NCBI GenBank assembly: GCA_000787465.1
Contig: JSYX01000242.1
Location: 1 to 41,420 of the forward strand
Reading direction: 5' to 3'
Source: Thermomucor indicae-seudaticae
Taxonomy: Eukaryota; Mucoromycota; Mucoromycetes; Mucorales; Lichtheimiaceae
DNA length: 41,420 nt
Program-made: the position numbers and the translations under genes
In this document: piece by piece, positions 1-11,020 of the stretch
How positions within the stretch are numbered: the stretch's first letter is position 1
How the letters are laid out: every line of letters begins with the position of its first letter
The notes under the pieces: generated by a model
The model's input: the letters and a program-made list of their open reading frames with translations, nothing else
The model's database searches: none
Told to the model about the DNA's origin: nothing

Positions 1-480
1 TTGGGAGTTCAAAAACCAGAGCAGAACCAGAGAGAAACCAGAGACCAGAGCTCTGTTCGGAACCCTAGACGGATTCTGGGAAAGAAAAAGTCTAGGCACG
101 GGGACTTTTGTAAACATCTTTTAGATTGCGTATAATCTCGATCTTCCTTTCAAATCTCATTAACGATACCTATACCAAATGTAGCTGTGTAAGGAACAGA
201 AGACCTTTACAATAAAGTTACAAAATGATCATCTTGGTTCAAGAATTTAACCGTCATGACTATGCGGGAAATTGCAGAAGTTTAAGAAACCTGATCACAT
301 AAAATAGTGCAAGATCGATTAGAGGCAAATTGACAGATTTGTCGCATTTCTCAATGATGCTTAAATCTTTTTTGAGGCATGTAGCAAAACTCAGCAGCAC
401 CATGTGACTCTCCCACCTCCCACTCCTTTCTCGTTTTCGTTAATTTCCACGGTGGCAGTGGCCTGATCGCTTTGGGCATC
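1..480. other. Intergenic, no gene seen
   Basis: No convincing exon, RNA gene or repeat was seen. The first 60 bases carry a loose CCAGAG repetition. The right end, a pyrimidine-rich stretch near 405-450, is probably the promoter of the small gene that begins at 481. Confidence 0.4.
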
Positions 481-846
481 ATGTATTGCATGCGCTACTT
501 TGTTCCACTGCTCCTTTTACCATTTCCAGATGCGCCGCCGATCTTTGTGATTCTATTTCTGATTTCCTTCTTCTTGCATCAAAAGCCATGGTAAGTCATC
601 CAGGTCCTTCCATTTTCTCGTCCGTGTGTAATATTGACTGTTCCCACATTCAGCATTTACTGCACAATCCTGTTGATTGCGTTATTTTCATCGACATGTT
701 ATTGGGGTCAGGGACGGTGCTGGATCGATCTTCATCAGTCGCGGCTTTTCGACGTACGCAACAACTCGAATGCTACGTTTGGTCAAGGAGACGGCTGGTG
801 GAACTGGAAAGTAACTCTGCCTATCGGACAGATGCCTGCAAATTAG
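481..846 (+). CDS. Small hydrophobic membrane or secreted protein
   Basis: Not recognised as a family. Two exons, 481-590 and 654-846, joined across a GT-AG intron of 63 nt (GTAAGT donor, TTCAG acceptor), give about 100 residues. The N-terminal half is strongly hydrophobic, with two close stretches around residues 6-32 and 39-50 that could be a hairpin of membrane helices or an uncleaved anchor. The C-terminal half is polar and tryptophan-rich (GDGWWNW) with one N-glycosylation sequon (NNSNAT) and several cysteines, so it probably lies outside the cytosol. The ATG at 481 was chosen because it opens the exon; a second ATG lies three codons in. Both exons are open only in the joined frame, and the downstream part reads like a real protein, but the gene could be longer upstream. 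Confidence 0.5.
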
Positions 847-1070
847 AATCATATACCCCCTTTCATGCAATAATGTAGATAGCAAAACAGAAACATAAAG
901 TTGACCCACTTAAAAGGCACATTCGCACGTTTGATGGTGGGTGGCACAGTGCGGGGTCATTTGTTGGGGTTGCGGATGAGGAAAGTTGTTATTAAAGCGA
1001 ATTTTCGTGTGCACAACAGAGAAGGCGGGCGCCCTTTTCCCCTTGTTTTCTTTCTTTACCTTTTTCCTTC

Positions 1071-2519
1071 ATGATTATGGACAGTATTCGTACAGCTTTG
1101 AGAAGGCTCCCGCCTTCAACGGTTATTAAAGTTTTACGAAAGGTGTTTGCCTATCCTGCACCTGCAGCACGGATCATCCTTAATGATATTACTCGGCCAC
1201 GCAAAGAACATAGACCATGGATCCATAAAGTACCTTGGAATCAGGCATGGTCTGGTTGTTGGATCGGTGAAAACGTAAACAAACTGGACGACATCGCACT
1301 TCGACGACGCATAGCACAAGCAGACATCGTGTTCTTTAATGTACACGGTAAGCAAAAAGATGGCTCAGCTTATGCCTTTTTCACTGAACAGCAGCTATAG
1401 GCGGCGGATTCCGTTTGGGAACCTGCACCATGTATATGGATACCTATATTCGCTGGATCACGTTCCTGAAAAAGAAGTATAACCTGAATGCCTTGATCAT
1501 GTCGATTGATTACAGGTGAGTTAGATATTGGCACAGGGCATACGGTCGTTGTCTAGGTAACAAATGCAATTTACTTCTTCGCAAGGCTTGCACCGGAGTA
1601 CAAATATCCCAGCCCAGTAGAGGATGTCGTTAAAGCATACGAGCATTTGATTCAAGTTCTTGAAGTGGACCCAGACAAAATAATTGTTACAGGCGACTCT
1701 GCCGGAGCTTCGTTAATTCTCGAGATGCTGTTCCTGACCCACGATCCAAGCATGTTTGAGATCGTGACGGACGATCCCGAGGAGGAAGCAGGGGGACCTA
1801 TTATAAGCGAGCTGCCTCGTCCGGCCGGAGCCGTCTTTATTTCGCCCCTCGTGACAGACCAAACTACTTCGGAGTCTTGGAGAGTCAATGTCAAGTACGA
1901 CTATGTTTCTCAGTACACAGCCAAGGTAAAAGACAGGAAAAAGGGGATGCATAGATCTGTCCTTGTTAAACCTTGCAGTCATTAGGTGATCAAGAAGGAT
2001 TACTTTGAAAAGATAAGCGAAGCCGATGGACCTGGCGAGTCTAGCCAAATCCTCGGCATCGCTAAGCTTCAGACTGGATTCCAGGCATTTTTACCACCGA
2101 AGGTCCTGATGTATATTGGAAATAAGGAGGTTTTGCGTGACGATGCGTTGGATCTGGCGGAAAAAGCGGAACACGATGGTGTGGCCTGGGAGACAGTAAT
2201 GGAAGATTGCGTGCATGATTGGTTCTGTGTGCGTGAAGTTGTCAAGGACCGTTCGATCCTGGACAGAGCTGATTTGAAATTTGCGGATTTCTGTTATCGG
2301 GCAGTGATTGTGCCACGCGAAGGAAGAGCTTTGGAGCGACTATCGATGAGACGTGCGAGTGAAGGGCTCGAAGCGGTCATTGAAGGAGACGAAGACGAAT
2401 CGGATGAAGAGTTCCACGAGGCATTGTCAACTACCGATACAGAGTTGGAAGCAGCCGTAATGAAAAAGCTGGAGCAAGTTGAAACTGCCAGGAGCTCAAC
2501 TCTCACTGTCTATGTCTAA
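1071..2519 (+). CDS. HSL-type alpha/beta hydrolase (lipase/esterase)
   Basis: Serine hydrolase of the alpha/beta hydrolase-3 family, related to hormone-sensitive lipase and fungal steryl or lipid ester hydrolases. Four exons: 1071-1347, 1401-1515, 1586-1925 and 1986-2519, 421 aa. The oxyanion motif HGGG (residues 92-95) is split by intron 1. DYRLAPEY (about 129-136) is split by intron 2. The nucleophile elbow GDSAG places the catalytic Ser at about 169; His321 in DCVHDW is the likely catalytic His and Asp296/297 a likely acid. The tail from about residue 370 is acidic (DEDESDEE) and beyond the fold. There is no clear signal peptide; the start region is basic, so a cytosolic or lipid-droplet location is likely. 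A second ATG two codons in is an alternative start. The natural substrate cannot be told from sequence. Confidence 0.88.
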
Positions 2520-2818
2520 TCAGGCAATTTCGTCCCTGAAACGTCTGCATATTACAATTGTTACCACTAATTTCTGCATCCCCTTTTTCCTTTTTTAATG
2601 CAGACTAATTCTACCTTCTATTGTCTTGTTAGTAGTATTGCCCCCCTTCTCTTTTGTTTTTCTGCTTCTTTCAAGTTGTACATATATATATCTACAGTAT
2701 AACGCTTTTGGGGCATCGTCAGCTGTCATCCGATAAGTATTTTTCCAAAGTGAGACTTGGTCTGCCGTCTTTTTCCCCTTCTCCTTTCTCCCTTGTCTCT
2801 TTAACTCTTCCGCGATCA

Positions 2819-3748
2819 ATGAGTTTGTTTGCCTCATTCCGAGACAGCGTCATTACCATAGTGCCGTGTCACTTTCTACAGGCTGCTGATACGAACAACA
2901 GCAGTTGTCAGTTACTGGATGGCTTTGCTATCTTGATTCAAGTAACGCTTGGCTTGACTGCTCTGGCGGCCTTGGCACTTAAACGTTGTCGAGAGCGACC
3001 GCGGCGACAGGTGCGCGTATGGTTCGTCTTTTCATCCTCCACTAAGCAATCCTTTTTGTTATTATAACTGTTTTGAACGAAGGGTTTTAGATGTGAGCAA
3101 GCAGTTTATCGGTGCTGGTATGATACATTTTCTCAACCTAGCAATCAGTTACTTGGCAGGTCGACCGACCGACGGGCCTGCCACCAATCTGTGCGTCTGG
3201 TACTTTCTCAGTCTGCTGGTCGATACAACGGTTGGGATAGCCATCCTCTGGTTCTGGCTTCGTGTGCTTGAGTGGATCTTTAGGCATTGCGGCATCCGCG
3301 ATATCTCTAGTGGCCATTACGGACCGCCGCCTTTCAGTCGAATGCTTAAACGCTGGGCTCGACAGACAGGTGTCTTTATACTCGCGGAGGTGTTGATGAA
3401 GATTTGTATATTCGAAACATTTCAGGCATTTCCAAAGCTATTCGTTTTAGGCGACTGGATCCTGTCCCATCTCGGCCGAGCCAATTACCGTTATCAAGTG
3501 GTCTTTGTCATGTTTGTGTAGGCGGTCGGTGATAAGCTGAAACGGAAATATGAACTTTGCTCATTTCTTCTTCTTCCCTGTATAGGTTTCCCTTTTTCAT
3601 GAACGCCTTTCAGTTCTGCATCATTGATACTATCATTGAGGGACGCAAAAGCACAGTCCGGAACAATAGATCGGCAAAGGAGTCGCTGCAGTCTGTTGTC
3701 ATTGTTATTAATAATAAGCAGTCAGATGAGCAGACGCCTCTCCTGTGA
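2819..3748 (+). CDS. STIMATE/TMEM110-family multispanning membrane protein
   Basis: Resembles the STIMATE (TMEM110) family, which in animals is an ER protein at ER-plasma membrane junctions and in yeast a vacuolar membrane protein. Exons 2819-3021, 3083-3517 and 3586-3748, 266 aa. The family signature DVSKQ followed by GAGMIHFLNL is formed after intron 1 (GTTCGT donor, GAAG acceptor). A simpler donor at 3011 gives a stop, which is why this splice was chosen. About five hydrophobic segments follow: a helix near residues 32-50, then the pairs around ISYLAG, YFLSLLVDTTVGIAILWFW, FILAEVLMKICIF and FFMNAFQFCIIDTII. The C-terminus is polar and ends EQTPLL, an acidic di-leucine-like sorting tail. 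The start is uncertain because the upstream frame stays open for 165 nt without another obvious ATG context. It converges with the next gene. Confidence 0.78.
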
Positions 3749-4154
3749 CCGTAGATCCCATGTACTGTACATATTGCTTGTAAATCCACAAATCTATGTT
3801 TGTATGTTGCGTATCATGTCGATAAACGCCTTCCCTGTTGCGTTTCTTGCGGCAAGACGGAACCATGAGGTCTAACATCGAGCGACCTTTGCAATATTGC
3901 CTTTTTCTGGACCAGTAGCAATCAAGGAAATATGTATTTCACGGTAGTAATCATGATAAGCGCTTCCCCATATAGGAAACGACAAGTGCTCCAGTCAAGT
4001 CTTACGTAATACTGTTGGAAAGAAATGCTTTAAGGTTGCATGATCCATTCACGGTAAGATATGTGACCAATTGTTGAAGTGTTATTTGATGATGCAAGAA
4101 TAGACAGGTTTAGGACAGTAAACAAGAACAAGAAATTAATGATGGTACCAGCCA
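3749..4154. other. Convergent 3' intergenic region
   Basis: About 400 nt between two genes that point at each other. It should hold both 3' UTRs. No ORF of note, no repeat and no RNA gene were seen. Confidence 0.5.
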
Positions 4155-5306
4155 TCATGACCGATGTTGGTCCCTGTGTTGCGATAGCAATAAACCATCT
4201 TGTGTAGAGGTACTTGATCCTCGTGAAGTCAGAGAAGATGAGGAAACTTGTTCAGTCGGCGCATGGTCGAGCTGCAAAGCGTACAAAGGCGGTGCGCTGG
4301 GAGTATATGCAGGTGGAGGGACTTCGGGCACAGGAGGTGCGTCATGGCAATGCGGACAAGAGGAGGAAGTGGCTATGGGTAAAGATGTTCCTCGATGCGG
4401 TATAGGGTATAAAGTATCATGTGCTGCATCATCGTCAGCGTCGAGTTCCTTTGCAGGTGGTGCAGAAGGAGCCGGTGTAAGCTGAGACTGAAGTGATACG
4501 ACATGACGTCTTTCTGATGGTGGGTCTGCAATTTCGAAAGGAACTGGCGGTGCAGAGGGAAGAAGGAGGGATGGTGATGACGGCGGCTGATCAGCAGTGT
4601 TGCCGTCATTATTATCGTTATTGCCACTTCTTCTTGAATTATCCAAGACTTGCATGGAATGTCGCTCTTCATTTTCTGAAGGATTAGACGTTTCCGCATT
4701 CTCGAGTGCCGCTCGCATGCGCTTTTTCCGTATCCGCAACCGCGTAAACACGACGACTCCTCCTATCAAAGCGACGCCACCTATACCACAGACGAGCGAA
4801 AGAATAAGCTGCATCCGGTTTAAAGCTTCCTGATCATCCTGTAGTTGATCTTCAATGGCTCCGTTTTGATTTGGATCCTGCATCTGTGGGTTTTGTGCCG
4901 CTTGAGTACTGGATGGTTTGTCGTTGCCGTGGTCGTTGTCGATAACTTGCTGATCGTTGCCTCCGCCGGCGACGACGACCACTGTGGTCACTTCGACTAT
5001 TACCACCTCATTACTTTGCGTGGAGCGTATAGTTTCCTCTCTGAGTTCTTCGTGGTCCTGAGTGTCATCGTCTCGCGTTACAAGGAAAGAAGGAGGATCG
5101 GTCGGTTGAATAGAATTCGTCGCTCGTAAACTCAAGCTATCGGTTACAGTCCTGGATGGTACCACTCTTGCGCTTGCTAGGGCCAAGTGGTGAGGTAAAC
5201 AAAGCAGGAAGAAAAGTACAGATGTGAAGAGTACCAATGGCGCTGCCTGTGTTCTCGCAAGAATCGGCTGACGCATGTAAAATTTACGGAAAGAGAAGAG
5301 CAGCAA
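4155..5306 (-). CDS. Type I membrane protein with PPxY cytosolic tail
   Basis: Not assignable to a named family, but its architecture is clear. Single exon, 383 aa. A hydrophobic N-terminal segment (about residues 24-45, LVLFTSVLFFLLCLPHH) is a probable signal peptide; the second Met at residue 11 is an equally good start. An extracellular or luminal region of about 120 residues, rich in Thr/Ser/Asp/Asn, is followed by one membrane helix (about 168-190, ending VVVFTRLRIRKKR with a basic stop-transfer). The cytosolic tail is proline-rich, with several APPxP stretches, CPHC, and a PPPAY motif that fits a WW-domain ligand for a NEDD4/Rsp5 ubiquitin ligase. It could be a sensor or an ubiquitin-ligase adaptor; this is inference. 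No introns, unlike most neighbours. Confidence 0.75.
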   Translation of the reverse strand: MLLFSFRKFYMRQPILARTQAAPLVLFTSVLFFLLCLPHHLALASARVVPSRTVTDSLSLRATNSIQPTDPPSFLVTRDDDTQDHEELREETIRSTQSNEVVIVEVTTVVVVAGGGNDQQVIDNDHGNDKPSSTQAAQNPQMQDPNQNGAIEDQLQDDQEALNRMQLILSLVCGIGGVALIGGVVVFTRLRIRKKRMRAALENAETSNPSENEERHSMQVLDNSRRSGNNDNNDGNTADQPPSSPSLLLPSAPPVPFEIADPPSERRHVVSLQSQLTPAPSAPPAKELDADDDAAHDTLYPIPHRGTSLPIATSSSCPHCHDAPPVPEVPPPAYTPSAPPLYALQLDHAPTEQVSSSSLTSRGSSTSTQDGLLLSQHRDQHRS

Positions 5307-6703
5307 ACTAGAACCTTGCTGTCAGGAGCAGCGAGAAACGAGCGTCAGTTCGAGAATCAAAGTCGGTGCCTTTTAATGAAAGGGGAGGAATGTTGTGCGA
5401 TTTTCTTCAAGTCGGTCAGCTTCTGTGCACAATCTTTTTTTAGGGCAATCCCGAACTTTTTGTGTGCCGAAATTTGTCCACCAAGCTGTGGAACGAAGCT
5501 TTCGCTCGGTCAGGGTGCACACTGTCATTCCATGACTGATTAATGCTGCGTTCTTCTGGGTACAGTAAAAAACACATATAAAGGTTGTGATCTATTGGGA
5601 TCCTTCGGCATAGCATTCGGCAAGCTTAATCATACTTTCGTTCCCCACTCTGAAGGCAATTTTCAGTATCGTTGTCTTCTTAAGGACGGGAATGTTAAAG
5701 AAGAATGCAGATACCATAAAGCACAGCGTATCTTGGATCAAGATATCAATGCAAAAGACAATGTATTTGACTGTGCCAGTTGTCTCTTCTTGAAAACCGT
5801 GGACATAGCAAGTTATATCGCTTGTCTCAGTTACGTTCGTTGGATTGTACCAAAATTCTGCGAGAATGCAGCCTGACACAGCACCTGCAGCTTTGTATGC
5901 ATACAGCGACACCTCCGAACAGCAGCCGCTGCTGTACGTCAATGTTTTCCCTTCTTAATGGTGCGTAGACAGAGACAGCAGTATCCACAGGGAAAGTCTT
6001 TTCGTTTAGTTTGCTTGCTTAGCAATAGCTGGTAGACACGCCAGTAGCTTGCTATTTTCAGCCATTATTTGCTAAGAGCTCCCAAGACGAATATAATAAC
6101 TCGGACATCAAGTCCGCTCGTATCATTCATTTTCTAAGTTACAGGGTAATTAGCCAGCGCATTGCAGCGCTCAGAAGACGCGCCAGAAGCCCATGGCCCC
6201 AACGGTTCACCATTTTATGGCAACCCCCTCTACCATCATGCTATATCTTAGAGACAAAGGTTGATTTACTAAGAAAAGATACTCTTTATCCAAACCACAA
6301 CATGTACATATTGGGGTTCGCTTCCTTTTCACACGGCACATTATTAGTATGCTTACAATATTTACTTCCACGGTTGCTGGAAGTTATGAGCGCTCTTTGC
6401 CACGCGCCAATAAGCCTTGTCCGCTACCGTTGGCAGAGGGTAAACTAGAACAACCCAGTGTTCAGGTCTTGCAATGAACATTTTATTCTATCCAGTCTTG
6501 TATACGAGCCCATAGTGATCGAAAATGGGTTTTCTGCTGCTGCTCTCTTGACAGGTTACCAGGCGCAAGTGACATTCTCGGGAATTCGTTTAGGAGGGCA
6601 AGTCGGGGAAGGAAAACCATATTGGATCCCTGGTATCTATGACACAGACAAGATATTTGGTCTTTATTGCAGAATGACTTCTGGTAAAATGGAGTAATGA
6701 TTT
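5307..6703. other. Intergenic with one doubtful ORF
   Basis: About 1.4 kb between two minus-strand genes. Apart from the ORF at 5592-5942, nothing coding is supported. The plus-strand ORF at 6458-6697 has no family resemblance and overlaps the probable 3' UTR of the kinase gene. The left part must contain the promoter of the PPxY membrane protein. Confidence 0.45.
5592..5942 (-). CDS. Doubtful ORF, possible terminal exon of a membrane protein
   Basis: A 116-codon open frame that begins at TTG rather than ATG, so as a gene it would need an upstream exon. It has one hydrophobic segment (CFMVSAFFFNIPVL) and moderate cysteine content. No family was recognised and no clean splice junction was found upstream, although a TACAG acceptor lies near its beginning. 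It could be a chance ORF or a decayed gene fragment. Confidence 0.22.
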   Translation of the reverse strand: MTYSSGCCSEVSLYAYKAAGAVSGCILAEFWYNPTNVTETSDITCYVHGFQEETTGTVKYIVFCIDILIQDTLCFMVSAFFFNIPVLKKTTILKIAFRVGNESMIKLAECYAEGSQ

Positions 6704-8583
6704 TTACATGAGTGGCTCGTCGCTATTCGATAAGCGGTTGAGATGCAGGTATACGTCGGTGCCATAGCTAATATCCGAGTAATTAGGCATTGAAACCACA
6801 GACCTTAATGAAGCACTTACCCCTCCATAGATATCAGTTTGAGATCACCACCAAAATATCGAGCATACTAACGGTATGATTAGGTTCTGTCCGGGCATCC
6901 CAGGTATTCCAATAGCTTACCAGTCGTGAAATGGGCAGGCCATAACCGAAGCCAGCCATAGGTGCTCTAAAGTCAGACCTGTTATATTCTGGTTCCAGTT
7001 CTTGTGCTTGTGCCGTCGTATACTAATACAAAGTTATTATTGAGATGTTACTTCACCTCATGAACAGATCATTACCATGTATGTCCACACAAGAGGGATG
7101 CCTGAACGAGGGATACCACCACCTTCATCAGATATCTTGATAGTAATGTCCTAGTCGAGCCCTTTTAGCACCTTCCATGGCTCTTCCATCCGCCGAGCGA
7201 CTCACCTCTTTACCGTGGGCTATAATTAGTTTAATAGGAGGATACTCGTCCTCATAATCCACGCCAAAATGTTCGACGACGGCACGCAGCGAGTTTTTCA
7301 ATAGCTCAAAGAGCATGTGGTTGAGATGAGAAGGGACATACATGAATTCAATCTCGCCAGGACAAAACATCTGGACCTCCGGGGCCCTGAAAAGACCATA
7401 ATATTCTTCGCATATATAGCGAGCATTGGCTATCGCGTCTTGCGCGATTTCTCGAATATTGGTTTTGATGCAGATAATGCCTACATAATCACTCCGCGAA
7501 GGTAATCGATACAGTGCTGAATGCTGACCTATGCATGAATTCTTACATCAGTACCCTATGATGCCCAGAGTTTTTAATTCATAAGCTGAACTCACCAATC
7601 AGCATACGAATGCCAATTCTTGACATGTAGAAGCGATCCAAAAATTGTTGCACTTCTGGATCGATAAGGTTTGCTTTCTTACGCTCCTTGTATTCCAGTA
7701 TACCCTTGGCTATTTTATCCCCGTCGAATCAGTCTAATGCTCCACAACACCCATCTTTTATATCCTCCCTTACCCACTGTCGTGACCACAGGATCATGCC
7801 TTCGCTTTATGTTTTCGATCGTTTTTACAAATGTGTCGGTATACGATTTCATTTCGGGCGAGCAATCCACGTCCTCCATGTTTGTATAGTATCTATCGTT
7901 TTGACATGAGCCTCGATGCAAACAAAAAGAGAGCAGAAAGGCAACCTGTGGCCAATAGGAACCGAAGGATGGATGGTACTTGGGGAGGCTTTGTTAGGTC
8001 GGAGAGATGGATTAGGAACGCTTGGAGGAAGGGATCGAGAGTCATGATTCTTTTGCGCTTGCTTTAGACGCTCTTTAACTGAACTGGACAATTGTGGATG
8101 TGGCAATTCGATCAAATCCTAAAGCAGGAAGAATTTATCACCCCACTTCTCCCTTTTCATGGGCATTAATGCTTTCCTTTACCTTAAAAGACTGTGCGTA
8201 CCAATTTTTGACTCTAAGAATGGATGGCATATCTCGTAATTCGTGAGGTAATTCATGAAGCTCTTTTACACGGTGAGCAAGTCGTATCGGCAATTCCTCT
8301 TAATCCACCAAATTAGCGTTAAATACGACACACAGGCCTTTCCATCCATTGTCTTTTTTTTACCATGCAGAAATTGACTGGCTCTAAATAAAGTTCCTGC
8401 AGACGGGTTTTGCCCTGAAAGCTTGACTGCATCAGAAAAGAAAACACACAGGTCGGAATCAGATCACACGAGCCGATCGTTACCGAACATGACCATTTGC
8501 CGAAGGGAAACACCAGTTTGTGGGAATTTTGCAAAGTGTTTAATCTTTTCAAACAATTGGGGTGTAATTTGGAACATGGACAT
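6704..8583 (-). CDS. Mitochondrial pyruvate dehydrogenase kinase
   Basis: Protein kinase of the PDK/BCKDK family (GHKL fold). It phosphorylates the E1-alpha subunit of pyruvate dehydrogenase in the mitochondrial matrix and switches the complex off. Eleven exons, in transcript order: 8583-8484, 8414-8364, 8298-8183, 8118-7946, 7892-7774, 7709-7596, 7528-7206, 7150-7076, 7022-6921, 6867-6821, 6767-6704; 427 aa, and every junction keeps frame. The N-terminal regulatory helix bundle includes QTGVSLRQM, QNPSAGTLF, ELPIRLAHR and IKRRHDPVV. The ATP-binding motifs follow: N-box ELLKN (299-303), G1 DEGGGI (340-345), G2 GFGYGLP (381-387) and GTDVYL near the end. The IKRRHDPVV wording fits PDK better than branched-chain kinase. 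The protein starts close to the domain, with no obvious presequence, as in other fungal PDKs; an upstream exon cannot be excluded. Confidence 0.93.
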
Positions 8584-9135
8584 TATGAGAAGAAAGAATG
8601 CAAAAAAGAAAGTAGCCTAGCTGACCAGCATACCCCGCATTTTCATGAGTCACCTTCTCAATCTCAGTGAAGACGGCATGTGATTCTAAGTCCGTCAATG
8701 TCCGTTCGCACCCGAAAGTATACAGCCAGCATGCAAAAAAAGAGAAAGCCTGCCAAAGGCTTTGGGTCCGTAGCCCTAAACGTTGACGGCATCATCCGAA
8801 AGGACTGGGCGGCGTGGCCGTCTGGCTTGCATATCGAAGAGAATTTGGACGGTATGGGACAGGGCAATTCCGTGAGCCTGGTTACTTCTCAGGTCCCGTT
8901 GCCTCGATCATATGGTGTCACTTTGCGTGATCGACCGCGGGTTGCCTTTGCGTCATCCTGAGTTGTGAACCGTTCCTTCCTTTGGACAAATCAGGTATCC
9001 ACAGATTAAAGAGATACGTTTCTTAAGTTTGACTACGATGATCTGTGATCTGACGGTCTGTGCATGATGTTATTACGTCGTAGTCAGCCGAAGCACTATA
9101 GAAAGCGATGTTTCTTCCTCATGACTTGCATACAG
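8584..9135. other. Intergenic; GC-richer stretch with uncertain ORF
   Basis: Lies between the start of the kinase gene and the 3' end of TAD3, so it should contain the kinase promoter. A plus-strand ORF (8680-8961) sits in an unusually GC-rich block, but its translation resembles no family and the opposite strand is open in part too. No gene is called here. Confidence 0.35.
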
Positions 9136-10110
9136 CTAAAAGTCTTGATATAAAGCGTCAGAATCGTCGCCAGAGTTCAGACAGTCGACCGCTACGTCTT
9201 TAAATACACGGTAGTGGTGGTTAAGGCTTGGATGAGCATGTATTTTGTACAGGGTTCCCAAGCAACCAATCTTTGTGGGTATACTGTAAAAGACACGACC
9301 TATACGCGAGTGAACAAGCGCCATAGAGCACCTTTATATTCGTTCGTGTTAATGCGAATGAAACAGATGATATGGGTCTCTTTTTCAAACTTACATGGCG
9401 CAGGGTTCATGCGTTACATGCAAGTCGTAGCCTGTACAGAGATATGCAGTTTTTGTGATTGATTCTGTGCATGTAGATACGTCGATGCTCGATCGTTCCG
9501 CATCACTATTACTGCTGTCTGGTGTAAGTTCAGATCTTTTTCGCTTCGGGCGACCTCCTTTCTTGTCAGCTTTCTCCAATTGCGCAACTTTATCTATACA
9601 GTTCATGACAGCGTGATGCAAGGGATGTTTGGTGAGTTCCCGAGTATCACATGCTTCAGCGAGGATGTGATTGTTGGCTGGATCAACGATACGGCATGCG
9701 CAAACCGTGCGCTGCTGCTGCTGCTTTTCATGCAACAGCTGTCTCATGTGATTCTGTATAGTGAGAATATCATCTCGAGTAAATTCAGGGTCTTGCCGAG
9801 TATCTTCTCGATACGTCATGGGCCATAAGTGTTTCCACGCCTCAAACTGTTGTCGATTTAAGGGCGCATAACGTGATACCGATATGACACAGGGTTCCTC
9901 AAGTTTATCCGCCAGACCTTCTTCTGCTGCGAGCTTTTTCAGATCTTCCAAAGCAAGTTTGTCTCTTGGACACAGCAGAACACTCAGCTTGAAAGCTTAT
10001 AGAATAGGTAAGGAACACGGAGTGTTATCTAATGTATGTAGCCACTCACAGGAATCGGGTAAAGTAATACGACGAACCCGTTTGTAGTGCTCAAGGCTAG
10101 GTTGCGACAT
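9136..10110 (-). CDS. TAD3: tRNA adenosine-34 deaminase regulatory subunit Tad3/ADAT3
   Basis: Non-catalytic partner of Tad2; the heterodimer converts A34 to inosine in tRNA anticodons. Exons 10110-10050, 9995-9395 and 9331-9136; 285 aa. Splice choices are fixed by continuity: exon 1 joins at CTTTCAAG, and exon 3 completes the zinc motif PCAMC (residues 218-222) followed by SMALVHSRIGRVFY, which is diagnostic. The first zinc-site motif reads HAV (148-150), with Val where active deaminases have the catalytic Glu; this is normal for Tad3. A basic, serine-rich insert (KKGGRPKRKR and following, about 165-195) separates the two zinc motifs and could act as a nuclear localisation signal. The ATG lies only 21 nt after the stop of the preceding minus-strand ORF. 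Confidence 0.93.
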
Positions 10111-10131
10111 TAGACGCTTTTGAACAAAGCT

Positions 10132-10940
10132 TTACATTAGCAAAATACGGGTCAGTCTCTCATAGTCATTTCCAAGACGAACGAATTTCAGAGCGTACTT
10201 TAGAACTTGCTTCGTATCTTGAGGTTTCACATCCGTAATGTAAACCTCAATTGTTTCCAGGCCTCTTGTGTGCTCATCCGGTAGAACCTCTTTAAAGGGC
10301 CACTCTGCCCGTGGGACGATAGCATCTGAGGATGATCGATTGCTCTTTTTGCCCATGAGCAGCCTGATCTACCGTGACTCGCGTCGGCGGTGCGTAGAGG
10401 TAAAAAATCATAGCTGTCTGTGTCAAATGGCTTCTATCCAGCAGGTCAACTGCGACCTCTTTCTGATGCCTAAAGCTGGGCACTAGAAATCCCCTCTGAA
10501 TGCCACATTCCATGTAGAAATGGGAAGAAGCATCTGTTAATACTGAACAAGATTGCTTAATATCCGCTCTAGTTGAGGAAAAACTATCAACACTATTCAC
10601 CCTGGACTCGAATTCGCTTGAAGTTCGCCCAGTTATATTGATTGTAGGTTCGCCATTAAAGAATACTGAACCTACGGCTTTATTAGTTGCTTGTGTAGAC
10701 AGATAGTAAGATATACGTTTGGAGATGAAATATGTAGAGAAGTCCTTATACAGATGCAAGGATGAAACCTATACAGATGATGAGCAGAAATTTGATATGA
10801 ATTTGAAGATCATGTTTGCAGCCTGATTGAACTTCTTCAGAAGGAAAATGACACTCGCACTTGACTAAGCGGTATACAGACAACTGAATACTCCAAAGTG
10901 ACTTTGACAGCCTTTGAAGTGCAGTAGGTAGGACCAAAGC
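10132..10940 (-). CDS. Unrecognised gene, exon structure unresolved
   Basis: The minus strand between PIG-T and TAD3 contains three overlapping open stretches that look coding but lie in different frames: about 10937-10746, 10759-10292 and 10356-10132. The last ends with the stop at 10132 and reads like a natural C-terminus (AEWPFKEVLPDEHTRGLETI, then a basic helical end). A plausible join uses a donor after GAG near 10455 and the CGGTAG acceptor near 10370, which gives an in-frame link between the last two stretches. The N-terminus could not be fixed. No domain was recognised; there is one hydrophobic segment (IKFLLIICIGFIL) only if the first stretch is used in its long frame. Coordinates and the number of exons are approximate. 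Confidence 0.4.
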
Positions 10941-11020
10941 CAGAGTGTGCCGAATGGCCGTTCAAATAGCCTGCCAATTTACTCTCGAAATCTCTGTCAG
11001 AGAATCCTAAACCAACTGTA

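Noticed and set aside
3011..3090. Simple GT-AG intron in the STIMATE gene (GTGCGC to TTTTAG)
   Set aside because: It gives ATG TGA directly after the junction; the 3022-3082 splice gives the expected DVSKQ.
6458..6697. 79-codon plus-strand ORF
   Set aside because: No family resemblance, ends next to the kinase stop codon, and probably lies in its 3' UTR on the other strand.
8415..8426. Acceptor at CAGTCAAGC in the kinase gene
   Set aside because: It would insert three residues before QNPSAGTLF; the CAG 12 nt later matches the family exactly.
9484..9995. Idea that Tad3 has lost catalysis by recent mutation (HAV for HAE)
   Set aside because: Val in place of Glu is the normal state of Tad3/ADAT3; Tad2 is the catalytic subunit.
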